A stretch of DNA of 64,000 nucleotides, taken from Siphonodentalium dalli. Taxonomy: Eukaryota; Mollusca; Scaphopoda; Gadilida; Siphonodentaliidae. The position numbers were made by a program, and so were the translations under genes. Below the pieces are notes generated by a model that was not told the origin of the DNA, did not search any database, and saw only the letters and a program-made list of their open reading frames with translations. The DNA is taken from positions 254,399,582 to 254,463,581 of the forward strand of contig CP136061.1 of assembly GCA_032622095.1 (NCBI GenBank), in the 5' to 3' direction. Each line of letters starts with the position of its first letter. Within the stretch, counting starts at the first letter, position 1. Positions 11,414 to 23,109 of the stretch are shown in pieces.

Positions 11414-11813
11414 TTAACCCTTTACCCAACAGAAGGGCCCTGTGCCAATGCATTCTCTTATATATGCGAGTCGACCATAGGTCGCCTCGCATATATAAGA
11501 GAATGCATTGGCTTAACACATTACAAATTATAAAATTGTTAAAGAATGTAAAATAAAATGGTAAAAAGTGTTAAAAAAAGATTTTTTTTAGGCCAATGCA
11601 TTCTCTTATATATGCGAGGCGACCTATGGTCGACTCGCATATATAAGAGAATGCATTGGCACAGGGCATAACTGTAACTATCACAATGTGGTCAAGGAGC
11701 CGGTTCCAATGATATCCATATTTGTATGGTTCTATTGAGACAGACCGAAGATATTTTAGGCTGTTGAAGCTTTATTTGGCCGGTTTTGGCCGGTTTGTTG
11801 GGTAAAGGGTTAA
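11414..11813. mobile_element. P3 piggyBac-like MITE (copy B)
   Basis: Identical counterpart of 2062-2461 within the duplicated segment, with TTAA on both sides. Confidence 0.88.
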
Positions 11814-13596
11814 TGGATCATACACGGCACAATCGTTTTGTCGATTCCGCGACCAATTTCACAATTCTGCGGCTTGACAATCACGGTGCTATGGCAGTTT
11901 AACGATTCTGCGACCTTACTATACATGATATTTTATGACATACTTAGATACAGGAGCTTTTTACTGAATTGGGATGTTTTGATTGTATAGAATAGACTTT
12001 GCAGTTCCACCAGGTTGACTCATGGAATACATACAGGGATGAGATCTATACATAAAATGAGTCACAATCGGCTCGTTCAAATGGGGACCATAAGATCAAA
12101 CCACGAACCGATCGCTAAAAGTCATTTCTTGGGCTACAAGGGGACATTAGCAGTGCGAAAATGCAGTAACAATGTCAACTATTTGGCAACGCCCCGGGTT
12201 TCGACCATGACAACAACGTTTGTTCGACTCGTTGAACGGTTATTTTCATTTGTATACGACGTATCTGACCCTGACCGGGCAGCTTAGTTCTGCAAGTAAG
12301 CTCATGTATGCTGCATCAGTGATGTTAGGCACCATGCCTTCGTTGTAATGAACAGATCATGGATTCAATGCAGTACGTACTGTGTATATACTAATCCCAC
12401 ATGTGATGCCATAGAGACCAAGTCACATAAGAGATGTCCACCAGTCACTAACCACGGGTGTACTAGTCAATGAGTATTTAGTAAAGAAACGGAAACACAC
12501 TATTGGTGTGGCCTCAGAGAGTCTAGTTGACTGGGTTACAATACACCAAATACAAATTAGTAGAGTGATTTCCCCTGGCACCCCCAAGCTAGGATCAGCA
12601 TAAAAAAAATTCTGGCAGGTGAATGGTCAATGATACATGGATGAAAAGTGCAACGAAAAAATGCACAAATGTGTTTCCCGTCGAGAAACATCAAATATAA
12701 CCACATGGTAAACGGTTATGGCTGTGCAAATGGCGAATAATTTATGGGAGGTGTTTGTGTTTTTTTCGATGTCATTTTTTTCTCAATTTTAAGGGTAGTG
12801 TGACGTTTGTCAAGCTGCAGTGTGATTTACCACGTTCACAAGTACTTTTGGGCACATTTCTGTGTGTCTAAAAGGACGTTCTTTAATTTCAAATACTCGT
12901 GCAGGGTCAAAGCTTTCCTGCGAATACAGACCAGCGGGATTTGTTAACACTGAGGCCTATGTAAATCATTTGGTGTATTGTAACCACTGTGGCATCAATG
13001 AGAGTATGCAAATGACAGACACCCTATTTCAAGGCTTGGCCTCAGAGAGTCTAGTTGACTGTGGCATCCATTAGAGTATGTAGAATGCAGTTATGATCAT
13101 AACCAGGCAGTGATTTAAATAAATGATCGTGCTTCTTCATGAGAATAACACAGATGAGACAATCAGCCCCATTCTTTACGGCAGTCACTAACTTAATTAG
13201 CTACGTGATTACGGCAAATTGAATTCTGGTCTTCAGATCAGAAAACTACTTCTGATTCACATAAATAACCCATTAAGAAAACTGGCCTGATGTTTGATTA
13301 ACACAGTAAAATCTCTGATTGAATCTATCCTATACCACAATGTGAGTTCATAGTCCATAAACATAACGCACGCACAATACATAACTATCTTATACACAAT
13401 GTGAGTTCATATAACCGACACAAGTAATGCACACAATGAAGGTCCCAAGCCACAGAGTCGAACGATAGTTGCTAACTTCAATCTAGATTTAAATAATGTC
13501 AGGCCCCACTTTATATGTACCAATTATTCTAACGAGATTGCATTGTCCACATATATGAAGACTCTGCATCGTGTACATGGGTTCCTAGTAGGGAAG

Positions 13597-13799
13597 TACA
13601 ATAATGCTCTTAATTAATCGACTCCTTAAACACAGCAGAATTATGGGTAACTTTTCAATGGCTTGTTGCCATTCATAGGAAAGCTCTCGATGAGAGCTTT
13701 CCGATGAATGGCAACAAGCCATATTTCCAACTAAATCCTGAAAAGTTACCCATAATTCTGCTGTGTTTAAGGAGTCAATTAATTAGAGCATTTACTGTA
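13597..13799. mobile_element. FB-TA foldback MITE (copy B)
   Basis: Identical to 4245-4447 inside the second copy of the 9,352-bp-offset duplication. Confidence 0.85.
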
Positions 13800-13801
13800 G
13801 A

Positions 13802-14252
13802 TAAAGAGTCCTAATTTACGGTCTGTAAAATCAGCCCTGTTTTGTTTTTTGTTTTTTTAATTTTTTTGGGTTGAGTTTTTTTTTGGGTATGCTTAAGCAT
13901 GCTATAGCGAATTTAAAAACAAACTGGATAAAACCTTAGGGGCATGTTATAACTCAAAACTATCACCAAGTATTCATAGTCATAATTTTGATGCCCATGA
14001 AAAACGTAAGATTCCCTGACACTAAACCTACAAAATAAGTCTGGCACTGAAAGAGTTAAAGAATATAAGAAAAAATTAATTAAAATTGTAAAAAATTGTA
14101 AAAAATAATAACAAATGATGAAAAATTGTTAGGCCAATGCATTCTCTTATATATGCGAGGCGACCTATGGTCGACTCGCATATATAAGAGAATGCATTGG
14201 CACAGGGTATATGGGTTGATACAAAAATCGGACCTGGCACTGAAAGGGTTAA
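13802..14252. mobile_element. P1 piggyBac-like MITE, 5'-truncated (copy B)
   Basis: Counterpart of 4450-4900, ending at TTAA 14249-14252. Confidence 0.78.
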
Positions 14253-14509
14253 AATTAACCATCGCTTTGGTGTAAACAATGCGATCTCCCACACAAATTA
14301 AATCAGTTGATATTTCTTCAGGTTATCGCACTATCATGATCAAAATTCACAAAAAGAAACGAAAATGGCCGTAACTCCGTGCCAAAACTGTTAATCAAAC
14401 TCATTCAAGACATTGTTGAGCAAGTTTCATGTACCAAATATCAACAAAATCAGTTGATATTTGTTCAAGTTATCAACTATATATATATATCGCCAATCTG
14501 TAGATGCAT

Positions 14510-14733
14510 GCTGGTCCTGGCATTAAAGATCATGTGCCAGTGCATTCTCTTACATATGTCTGAGTCTCCCATAAGAAAATGCTCAGGCTTACAAAGTTCA
14601 AGGTAAATATTGTTAGGCCAATGTAATCTCTTATATATTCGAGGCTCCCTATGGGAGACTCGCATATATAAGAGAAAGCATTGGCACAGGGTTTTTGCTA
14701 AATTTCAGGAAGCTCCAGTCATGGAAGGGTTAA
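14510..14733. mobile_element. P2 piggyBac-like MITE, left end degenerate
   Basis: Right terminus gctccagtcatggaaggg is followed by TTAA 14730-14733. A left hairpin core (about 14537-14590) has decayed; the right core (about 14615-14685) uses the loop variant gctccctatgggaga. The left TTAA and CCCTTT terminus are not recognisable. Confidence 0.72.
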
Positions 14734-14788
14734 CAATGATAAAAATTCACGAAAAGGAAAAAATTAATGTCTGTAACTCCACCCGAAG

Positions 14789-14970
14789 TATAGTAATGCC
14801 CTAAATAATCGACTCTTTAACCACAGAAGAATTATGCGTAACTTTTCAGGATTTAGTCGGAAATATGGTTTGTTGCCATTCATCGGAAAGCCATATTTCC
14901 GACTAATTCCTGAAAAGCTACCCATAATTCTGTTGTGGTTAAAGAGTCGATTATTTAGACCATTACTGTA
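14789..14970. mobile_element. FB-TA foldback MITE
   Basis: TA-flanked, starting tagtaatgccctaaataatc and ending ttatttagaccattactg. The centre is shortened: the left arm passes directly from gaaagccatatttccgac into the right arm. Confidence 0.85.
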
Positions 14971-15409
14971 GGTGGAGCAGCCAGTTGTTTTCGAACTTGA
15001 TCAAGACATTGTTGAGTATACCGAATATCAACAAAGTCAGTTGATATTTGTTCAAGTTATCAACTATATATATATCGCCAATCTGTAGATGCCAGCGAAC
15101 CAACCTCGTCAAACTATAGGTCAAGTTTTTGAAAATTTATGATGAAATCTATTCTATGCCACAATCTCAAGTTCTGAGCAAAAGGTTCCAATCAATGCTT
15201 CTATCTCATTAAAGGCAAATGGCCTGTTGAAAGTCACACAAAGTGGCTCAGTATCAGATCTTCATTAGTTTGAAATGTGCGTGAAAACTTTTCACTTTTC
15301 TTATCGAAATGGCCATGTCAAAATCAGAATTGAACAGTGAGATGTCCCTAAACTCAAATTAAGCTTCAACATTTTTTCAAAATACGTCCAAGGTAATTTC
15401 AACAATGGA

Positions 15410-15680
15410 CCAGAATGGCGTGCAGAACCCAAATTTGAATTGGACCTGTATTTTGTGCTAGTAAAGCGACGTACCATATTTCATCTAATTCACTTCAGAC
15501 TTATTGAAATTATCATCTGGAAACAAAAATTAAGTGCAAATTCCAACCAAAAAGGCCATAACTCCAGGTAACTCCGGTAAAAATTTGTGGGTGGAACCCA
15601 AATTCGAACTGTATTTTGTACTAGTAAAACCACATACCAAATTTCATTCCTTTCAGTTCAGATTGCAGGACCCTAAAGCT
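15410..15680. repeat. Degenerate pearl-type core units
   Basis: Two diverged units with gaacccaaatt, gacctgtattttgt, ataccaaatttcat and atcatctggaaacaa, related to the cores at 349-1305. There is no flanking GGAC tract here. The stretch 14971-15409 otherwise holds only a diverged copy of the 14405-14512 sequence (about 14985-15090). Confidence 0.55.
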
Positions 15681-16101
15681 TCAATCGCCATCTGCAAGCT
15701 CTCATTGAGCCTCATGTTCTAATTTGGTGTATTCGCATGATACATGTTAGCCGCACGCCATGTGGGAGGAGTTTTACCTGTATGTATTTGTTCTCACTCT
15801 GTCATTCAGCATCTCTTCGTGGACGGTAATATCTGCATAGCTCCTGAAAATAAATGTGAAAAAAATATTATTGCAGCACCTCGACATTGGCAAAACGTAT
15901 GTATATAATACTACTATATATATAGATGTATAATTTTGTAATTTCTATGAAGCTCCGTTCAGACATATGTTGGTCTAGAATATCATAGCTATATAGTCAT
16001 ACTGTTCAATACATCTAACATATCGGTTCATCTCTGGCTTACCTTGTTCTAAAATGGATCTATCAAGCAAGCAAGCAATCATTTTATTTGGTGTGAGGGG
16101 A

Positions 16102-16235
16102 AAACGGTATTTAGACTTGGAAGCTCATTATAAACGGTATTTAGACTTGGAAACTCATTATAAACGGTATTTAGACTTGGAAGCTCATTATAAACGGTAT
16201 TTAGACTTGGAAGCTCATTATAAACGGTATTTAGA
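16102..16235. repeat. 30-bp minisatellite, about 4.5 units
   Basis: Unit aaacggtatttagacttgg plus aagctcattat, almost identical copies. It is followed by a cca/tct-rich tract ctgtccatccatccatctgt (about 16252-16279). The open frames across it are a by-product of a unit length divisible by three. Confidence 0.93.
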
Positions 16236-16427
16236 ATCAGAGTAGGATCTGTCTGTCCATCCATCCATCTGTCTGTCCAGATTTTTCTCCCAGACTGCTG
16301 GTCCGATTTCAACAAAATTTTGTGTGGTGACTCGGGTTACCCTGGCGGAGGTTTTTCAAATTTTGATTAAAAAAAATGAGCCTATTTCAGAATAATTTCA
16401 GAATGTAATAACAGGCATAAGTCCACT

Positions 16428-16518
16428 ATCAAATAAGTCCAATATAAAATAAGTCCACTATCAAATAAGTCCAATATCAAATAGGTCCAATATCAAATAG
16501 GTCCAATAGAAACCAATG
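16428..16518. repeat. Short degenerate tandem repeat
   Basis: Units around aataagtccactatcaaat and aggtccaatatcaaat, roughly 17-18 bp, about five diverged copies. Confidence 0.7.
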
Positions 16519-16743
16519 CCACTATTTATGTCCAATATGAACTTATTTGCACGAGGATATATTGAAGTAGCATAATAAATAAATATATATATATAAAAGG
16601 GTAGGATCCATCTGTCATATGCGCGAAGCACACACAGGGGCTGCAGGCCCCCCTCCCCCACCCCGATGCTGAATAAAGGCTCCCAAAGGGATCCTGTTTC
16701 AGGTAGTCTAATATAATGTGGAAGCTAAAATACAAACCATGTG

Positions 16744-16968
16744 CGTTTATTCGTGATATAATTAGGGGCTTGCTCACTAAGCGTGGCCCGTTTATTCGTG
16801 ATATAATTAGGGGCTTGCTCACTAAGCGTGGCCCGTTTATTCGTGATATAATTAGGGGCTTGCTCACTAAGCGTGGCCCGTTTATTCCTGATATAATTAG
16901 GGGCTTGCTCACTAAGCGTGGCCCGTTTATTCCTGATATAATTAGGGGCTTGCTCACTAAGCGTGGCA
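16744..16968. repeat. 45-bp minisatellite, five units
   Basis: Unit begins cgtttattcgtgatataatt and ends aagcgtggcc, with exact 45-bp spacing. The first three units read attcgtg and the last two attcctg, so two subtypes amplified in blocks. Both strands are open because 45 is divisible by three; nothing suggests translation. Confidence 0.95.
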
Positions 16969-17324
16969 CATGAATTAAAATCGTGAAAAATTGCCCATAG
17001 ACATTTTTCTCATTACTAACTGTCTGCATCAGTTCACCATTCCCATGTAAATTGAAAAAGTTTAATCAATACATGCTCTGACATGCTCAGTAATTTCCTA
17101 TAATTGAAACAATGTCTCTAAATGATGATGAAATACCAATCTCTTCTCTCAATTTATGAGAACCGTGTGGTTTTATTGTCGCGGACAGCGTCCTCAATAT
17201 CTTTATTAACCCTTCATGACTGAAGACGCTGAATGAAGAGTGTTGTCTTGTTTCTTTCTTAGCTTTTACACAAGACAACGGGGCATTTACATCCCTGGTT
17301 TAAACTCATCATATTTATAAACTT

Positions 17325-17713
17325 GACTACCTTTTAAAGTGATGTGAAACACTCTGGTAGGGTGATCAGATATAAATGGAGAATAATATTGTTCAAAGTA
17401 GTAATTTTTACAAATATTATATCCAAATTGACAACACGCACCGTCATTCTTATATATTAATTAAATGTAGTCACTCACGATGGCAAAATTGTTTTCATTA
17501 GTTTATCGTTGATAGATGCATCCCGAATCGAGATGAAAATATTTACAATTGAGCGTAGTTCAGAAGATGTTTTCTTAGAGCGGTACGGTCGATTTGCTTC
17601 AGATTTTCGGCGATGATAGTAGAATGCTACATTGCTCAAGTTGGCATAGCGCCTGGTTACTAACTGATCAGTTTCACCCACCCGAACAAGTACATAATAT
17701 GTCTTTAATAACA
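17325..17713. repeat. S dispersed repeat
   Basis: Shared with 38755-39121 and 43345-43735 (for example tttaaagtgatgtgaaacac, tagatgcatcccgaat, acaattgagcgtagttc). Terminal features are unclear. On the minus strand a run of about 56 codons stays open in more than one copy, but the differences I compared are nearly all non-synonymous, so I do not call it a gene. Confidence 0.75.
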
Positions 17714-18193
17714 ATATAAATAAACGATATATATAGGATAAGCTGCAACTTTATTTCATATCACATATATATATTTATGGCTAAATTTTCAGCAGACTAT
17801 ACTCCCCTTTGTGCACATTATGATATACAGTAATGCCCAAAGTAATCGACTCCTTAACCACAGCACAATCATGGGTAACTTTTCAGGATTTAGTCAGAAA
17901 TATGGCTTGTTGCCATTCATCGGAAAGCTCTCCCCGAAAAGTTACCCATAATTCTGCTGTGGTTAAGAAGTCGATTACTTTGGGCATTACTGTATATCAT
18001 AATGTGCACGAAGGGGAGTATGGTCTCCCGAAAATTTAGCCATAAATATATATATGTGATATGAAATAAAGTTGCAGCTTATCCTATATATATCGTTTAT
18101 TTATATGGCAACAAGCCATATTTCCGACTAAATCCTGAAAAGTTACCCATAATTCTGCTGTGGTTAAGAAGTCGATTAATTAGGGCATTACTG
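17714..18193. mobile_element. Composite palindrome: FB-TA with inverted flanks plus extra half FB-TA
   Basis: An FB-TA (17826-17994) sits at the centre of a larger inverted repeat. Its left flank (17714-17825: aataaacgatatatatagg, aagctgcaactttatttc) is mirrored at 17995-18106. A right-half FB-TA (18107-18193, ending gggcattactgca) follows directly. The order FB-TA, flank, half FB-TA recurs at 33618-34037. Confidence 0.85.
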
Positions 18194-18199
18194 CATGTA

Positions 18200-18855
18200 T
18201 AACATAGATACACTATGATATGGGGAACTAAGATTACTATGACAAATCTTAGTATGTGTAATGCTATACATGACAACCATTGCATACTCTGCCATATAGG
18301 CTGTACATTAAGCACATACCAGTATATATTGTGTGGACAATTCTTATGACAAATACATGTACCGGTATGTACTAAGCCGTTTTACTTTTTTCTTTAGTTG
18401 ACTTTCTAAAATGCCTTATTGGATAGGAATTAGGATAGGATTATTTTAATTACAATACACATATGAATAGTACAATAAATTAACATATAACTAGATAATA
18501 ATTCAGTATATTTACACACTAAGTGTTGTCATCACTAAATCCAGCATTCTGATTGGTCGGCGCCCACGTGGCTAGTTGCAGTTATTTTTCGGTGAATGCG
18601 CGACGCCTCATAACACAGAGCTAATAACACCATCGATACGTCATTAGGTTTGGAAAGACGAACGCGTAATGCTTTGGGCGCATTTTGACTCGCGCAGGAT
18701 TGACTTAATACATCATCGGGTTTCAACATGAAGAGAAATTGTTCCTATTAACTTTTGCCAAGGGTGCTATTGGGTATTTTGGGCTGATCTTGTCACGATA
18801 CACTTTTCGATTTAAATATATTTACAAAAGCGGCTTTTTCGCTAAATGTATATAA
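18200..18855. other. No recognised feature
   Basis: AT-rich sequence; short frames only. 18540-18720 is somewhat richer in gc (cggcgcccacgtggc, tgcgcgacgcctcat) but shows no motif I can name. Confidence 0.4.
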
Positions 18856-18996
18856 ATATAAGGATTAACTGTCATGTGGACTATTTTTATGGAGATGTAA
18901 CGGTGAGGTAAGTGGACATAACTTGTATGTAAAACCCTTCTTACCTCACCGTTACATCTCCATAAAAACAGTCCACATGACAGTTAATCCTTATAT
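18856..18996. repeat. 57-bp-arm hairpin with 27-nt loop
   Basis: Left arm 18856-18912 and right arm 18940-18996 pair at 56 of 57 positions; one a/g difference lies next to gtggact. The inner end is gaggtaag/cttacctc. This is not one of the other families in the window. Confidence 0.9.
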
Positions 18997-18999
18997 ATT

Positions 19000-19884
19000 G
19001 CTGGGGGGGGAACATAACCCTGCCGGGCTGTCTTCCTGTTTCCCCCATAACAAATATCATTATACAAATAATTTATCAGATAGCGTGAGTAATATTCATA
19101 TTCATATCCACGTACTCGTACAGACTATTAAATCGTATATATAACAAATAATATAAGACAAAATGTTCAGGGCATTTTTTACAAAAACTGTTTATATGTT
19201 TGTGAGCCAATCCAGACGAGTGATCACTATATCGCTTTATCTCTCCCCAGAAACGTTACGTTCTTGTCACATGTTCTAAAATATGAGAAGTTTCTGCATG
19301 TCTTAGTTTCAAACGAAGATTGAGAGAATAGTATTCAGATTATAGAGTTCTCATGATGAAATATCAGAACACAAGCTCAGCACGATGTCTCATCCGACTC
19401 AGAATTATTATTTCATACACAAAGCTTCATAGGATTCCGGGGAGATTATGCATCTTTTATAGTAACAATAAAAATAAATATGAATTCATATGATTCGCCG
19501 GAAGGGTTTTTGTTGAGTGAGGTTTTGGGAGAATGTTAACTAAATGTGATAATTATGTGTGATAATACCATCATAGATTGGAGGAGCAAACTCGGCATGA
19601 GTGTCCATTACTTCTAATATGCTTATTCACCTTTAATGTGTTGATATTATGGCTTGCATTGTAGTCATTGTGGTATTGGTATTGTAGCCTTTGATATGAT
19701 CGAGGACGAGGTGGTGGAAATAATAATGGTAGAGTAGAACTATGGTCCACCTGCCAGTGCATTACTCTGACTTTATCTCATTCTAGGTGGGGTCACTAAC
19801 CTTGGCAGTAGTGCTACATGTACATGTACCTGGTCAGACATCCAGTTATCTTATATGGTTACACATAAGAATACATAATGTAGG
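19000..19884. other. No recognised feature
   Basis: AT-rich sequence with only short chance reading frames and no recognisable repeat termini. Confidence 0.4.
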
Positions 19885-19885
19885 A

Positions 19886-20180
19886 TGTCTGTCATTTGCA
19901 GAATGAGGTCCCCAGAGGGTAAATTAACCACACAGTGGGCTAGCATCAATAAATTCGCCCTCTGTGGACCTCATTCTGATCAGGCCCCATCTTCAGGGAA
20001 GTATATCTATAGTCTCAAATTAACATTGTTTTTAGTTACTTTTTCCCTTCTATCAGTTTCTATACACCCTAATTTGCAGAAGGTAAAATGCATAATCAAG
20101 GTGACTATATATATATAATGGATGAATATCACCAACTTCAACTGGGGAACTTCAATCTCTGAATACTAGGTCTCCCATAG
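19886..20180. mobile_element. Q element, left part
   Basis: Starts tgtctgtcatttgcagaatg, has the palindromic arm, then the internal spacer (ctcaaattaacattgttttt, ctaatttgcagaaggtaaaa, cttcaactggggaacttcaa). The right palindromic arm is missing. Confidence 0.75.
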
Positions 20181-20486
20181 CGGTTGAAGCCTATAAGCAT
20201 AATGAGGTCTGATCTAAGTTGACTAAGCAATATGACGAAGGGAAAACAAGTTTAGATATCAATATTTTAGCATTTTAAAAAGCAAGTCCATCAAGGTATT
20301 AAATATCAAAGATTTATTCTCTTTAATGAATAAACAATGAAATTCCAAAAAAGCTCTTGAAAATGATTGTTTGAGGTACAATAACAGGTCTGGTCATTGT
20401 AATTATAACCACTATCAGGTGATTAGTAAGTACATGTATAACCACTACTGTGATCCATGGTATTAATTTTATCTACGACTCAGTCA

Positions 20487-20624
20487 TTAACCCTTTGATG
20501 ATGGGAGCTGCGCTGGTGCAGCATTAAAGATTCTGTGCCAGTGCATTTTCTTATATAAGTGAGTCTCCCACAGGGAGGTAAATATTGTTAGGCCAATGTA
20601 TTCTCTTATATATGCGAGGCTCCC
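20487..20624. mobile_element. P2 piggyBac-like MITE, left fragment
   Basis: TTAA 20487-20490 followed by ccctttgatgatgggagctg, a decayed first core, then half of a second core ending gcgaggctccc, where it breaks off. An unrelated AT-rich region leading to the 23-bp satellite begins there. Confidence 0.75.
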
Positions 20625-20870
20625 TAATGAATATTCTAGAATGGTACATAGCACCATGAATAAACTGGAATAAAATATGAATAAAATAAACATGAACATT
20701 GTGGAATATTTGAACTTCAAAGTTTATTCTGTTTCCAATTGTTGAAAACTAGTAAAAAGTAAAAAATTCTTGTTTTTTCATGCTTATTCTAGTCTCATAC
20801 TTAGCTGAAAAATAAAATATTCCAGATTATTCAACGTTATTCTTCTCTAATTCATTATAAAGTCACAATA

Positions 20871-22113
20871 TTCTTGTTTATTCATGTTTAATATTCTTGT
20901 TTATTCATGTTTAATATTCTTGTTTATTCATGTTTAATATTCTTGTTTATTCATGTTTAATATTCTTGTTTATTCATGTTTAATATTCTTGTTTATTCAT
21001 GTTTAATATTCTTGTTTATTCATGTTTAATATTCTTGTTTATTCATGTTTAATATTCTTGTTTATTCATGTTTAATATTCTTGTTTATTCATGTTTAATA
21101 TTCTTGTTTATTCATGTTTAATATTCTTGTTTATTCATGTTTAATATTCTTGTTTATTCATGTTTAATATTCCTTGTTTATTCATGTTTAATATTCTTGT
21201 TTATTCATGTTTAATATTCTTGTTTATTCATGTTTAATATTCTTGTTTATTCATGTTTAATATTCTTGTTTATTCATGTTTAATATTCTCGTTTATTCAT
21301 GTTTAATATTCTCGTTTATTCATGTTTAATATTCTCGTTTATTCATGTTTAATATTCTCGTTTATTCATGTTTAATATTCTCGTTTATTCATGTTTAATA
21401 TTCTCGTTTATTCATGTTTAATATTCTTGTTTATTCATGTTTAATATTCTTGTTTATTCATGTTTAATATTCTTGTTTATTCATGTTTAATATTCTTGTT
21501 TATTCATGTTTAATATTCTTGTTTATTCATGTTTAATATTCTTGTTTATTCATGTTTAATATTCTTGTTTATTCATGTTTAATATTCTTGTTTATTCATG
21601 TTTAATATTCTTGTTTATTCATGTTTAATATTCTTGTTTATTCATGTTTAATATTCTTGTTTATTCATGTTTAATATTCTTGTTTATTCATGTTTAATAT
21701 TCTTGTTTATTCATGTTTAATATTCTTGTTTATTCATGTTTAATATTCTTGTTTATTCATGTTTAATATTCTTGTTTATTCATGTTTAATATTCTTGTTT
21801 ATTCATGTTTAATATTCTTGTTTATTCATGTTTAATATTCTTGTTTATTCATGTTTAATATTCTTGTTTATTCATGTTTAATATTCTTGTTTATTCATGT
21901 TTAATATTCTTGTTTATTCATGTTTAATATTCTTGTTTATTCATGTTTAATATTCTTGTTTATTCATGTTTAATATTCTTGTTTATTCATGTTTAATATT
22001 CTTGTTTATTCATGTTTAATATTCTTGTTTATTCATGTTTAATATTCTTGTTTATTCATGTTTAATATTCTTGTTTATTCATGTTTAATATTCTTGTTTA
22101 TTCATGTTTAATA
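20871..22113. repeat. 23-bp satellite, 54 units
   Basis: Unit ttcttgtttattcatgttta plus ata, head-to-tail with almost no divergence. One unit has an extra c (about 21171, 24 bp). Six consecutive units (about 21285-21420) carry ttctcg instead of ttcttg. Flanks contain diverged relatives (gaataaactggaataaaa on the left, aattcctgtttatttatgtt on the right). Unit count in an assembly may be unreliable for such an array. Confidence 0.97.
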
Positions 22114-22513
22114 CACCGGAGTGTTTCATATCACTTTAATCTGGACAAGAAATTCATAAATTTTACTGATTTTACATTGTTTTCTCACAATTCCTGTTTA
22201 TTTATGTTCAGTACCAGGAATAAATTTTAGACTGGAATAATGAACTTGATAAAGCAAGAATATTCTAGAGTATTCCACTTTATTCGAGGTCACTGCATTA
22301 ACAGGAATGCAGGATTTTGACGTACTCGATTTTAGAATGACCTACTCAATCATAATTCTGTTGGTCATTTTGACGAAAACATGTTGGAAAATTATAATTA
22401 GGATTAGAACCTAACCCAGTCTAGTTGGCTCCGATACTGAATGAGTTAATACACGGGAGAAATATAATTCACTTCAGGAAGCAAATAAAGATCTGCTATT
22501 TGCGTAGATCCAG

Positions 22514-22861
22514 TTAACCCTTTACCCAACAGAACGGCCCTGTGCCAATGCATTCTCTTATATATGCGAGTCGACCATAGGTCGCCTCGCATATATAAGA
22601 GAATGCATTGGCTTAACACATTAAAAATTATAAAATTGTTTTTTTAGGCCAATGCATTCTCTTATATATGCGAGGCGACCTATGGTCGACTCGCATATAT
22701 ATAAGAGAATGCATTGGCACAGGGCATAACTGTAACTATCACAATGTGGTCAAGGAGCAGGTTCCAATGATATCCATATTTGTATGGTTCTATTGAGACA
22801 GACCGAAGATATTTTAGGCTGTTGAAGCTTTATTTGGCCGGTTTGTTGGGTAAAGGGTTAA
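22514..22861. mobile_element. P3 piggyBac-like MITE
   Basis: TTAA 22514-22517 with ccctttacccaacag; two hairpin cores with a shortened AT spacer between them; right end ggccggtttgttgggtaaaggg. It lacks one of the tandem ggccggtttt motifs. The right TTAA (22858-22861) is shared with the P1 that follows. Confidence 0.88.
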
Positions 22862-23109
22862 CCCTTTGAGTGCCAGGTCCAATTTTTGTATCAACCCATA
22901 TACCCTGTGCCAATGCATTCTCTTATATATGCGAGTCGACCATAGGTCGCCTCGCATATATAAGAGAATGCATTGGCTTAACAATTATTATTATTTTTTT
23001 TTTTTTTTACAAATTTTTACAATTTTAATATATTTTATTATATTCTTTAACAGACTTATTGTGTAGGTTTAGGGCCGATAATATCGGCCCCTGGCACTCA
23101 AAGGGTTAA
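22858..23109. mobile_element. P1 piggyBac-like MITE abutting P3
   Basis: Inverted relative to the copy at 6054. It starts ccctttgagtgccaggtcc after the shared TTAA and ends gataatatcggcccctggca...ctcaaaggg TTAA 23106-23109. A t-rich run follows the hairpin core. Confidence 0.9.

Larger units (their letters stand above)
9353..14481 (+). repeat. Copy B of the near-identical direct duplication
   Basis: Counterpart of 1-5129 with the same order of inserted elements. Its left flank (9247-9352) shows the true start of the P2 element that the window edge cuts in copy A. After 14481 it continues into tatatatatcgccaatctg; a similar sequence recurs at about 15061-15090, so the breakpoint lies in locally repeated sequence. 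Confidence 0.95.

Noticed and set aside
16526-17029. 167-codon frame with 15-residue repeats
   Set aside because: Produced by a 45-bp minisatellite that is open on both strands because its unit is divisible by three.
17287-17458. Minus-strand frame of about 56 codons in the S repeat, open also in other S copies
   Set aside because: Differences between the two copies I compared are almost all non-synonymous (about eleven to one), no start codon is in frame, and a stop lies just upstream. That fits neutral decay rather than a gene.
20871-22113. CRISPR-like array
   Set aside because: Units are head-to-tail without unique spacers, and the genome is eukaryotic in character; it is a satellite.
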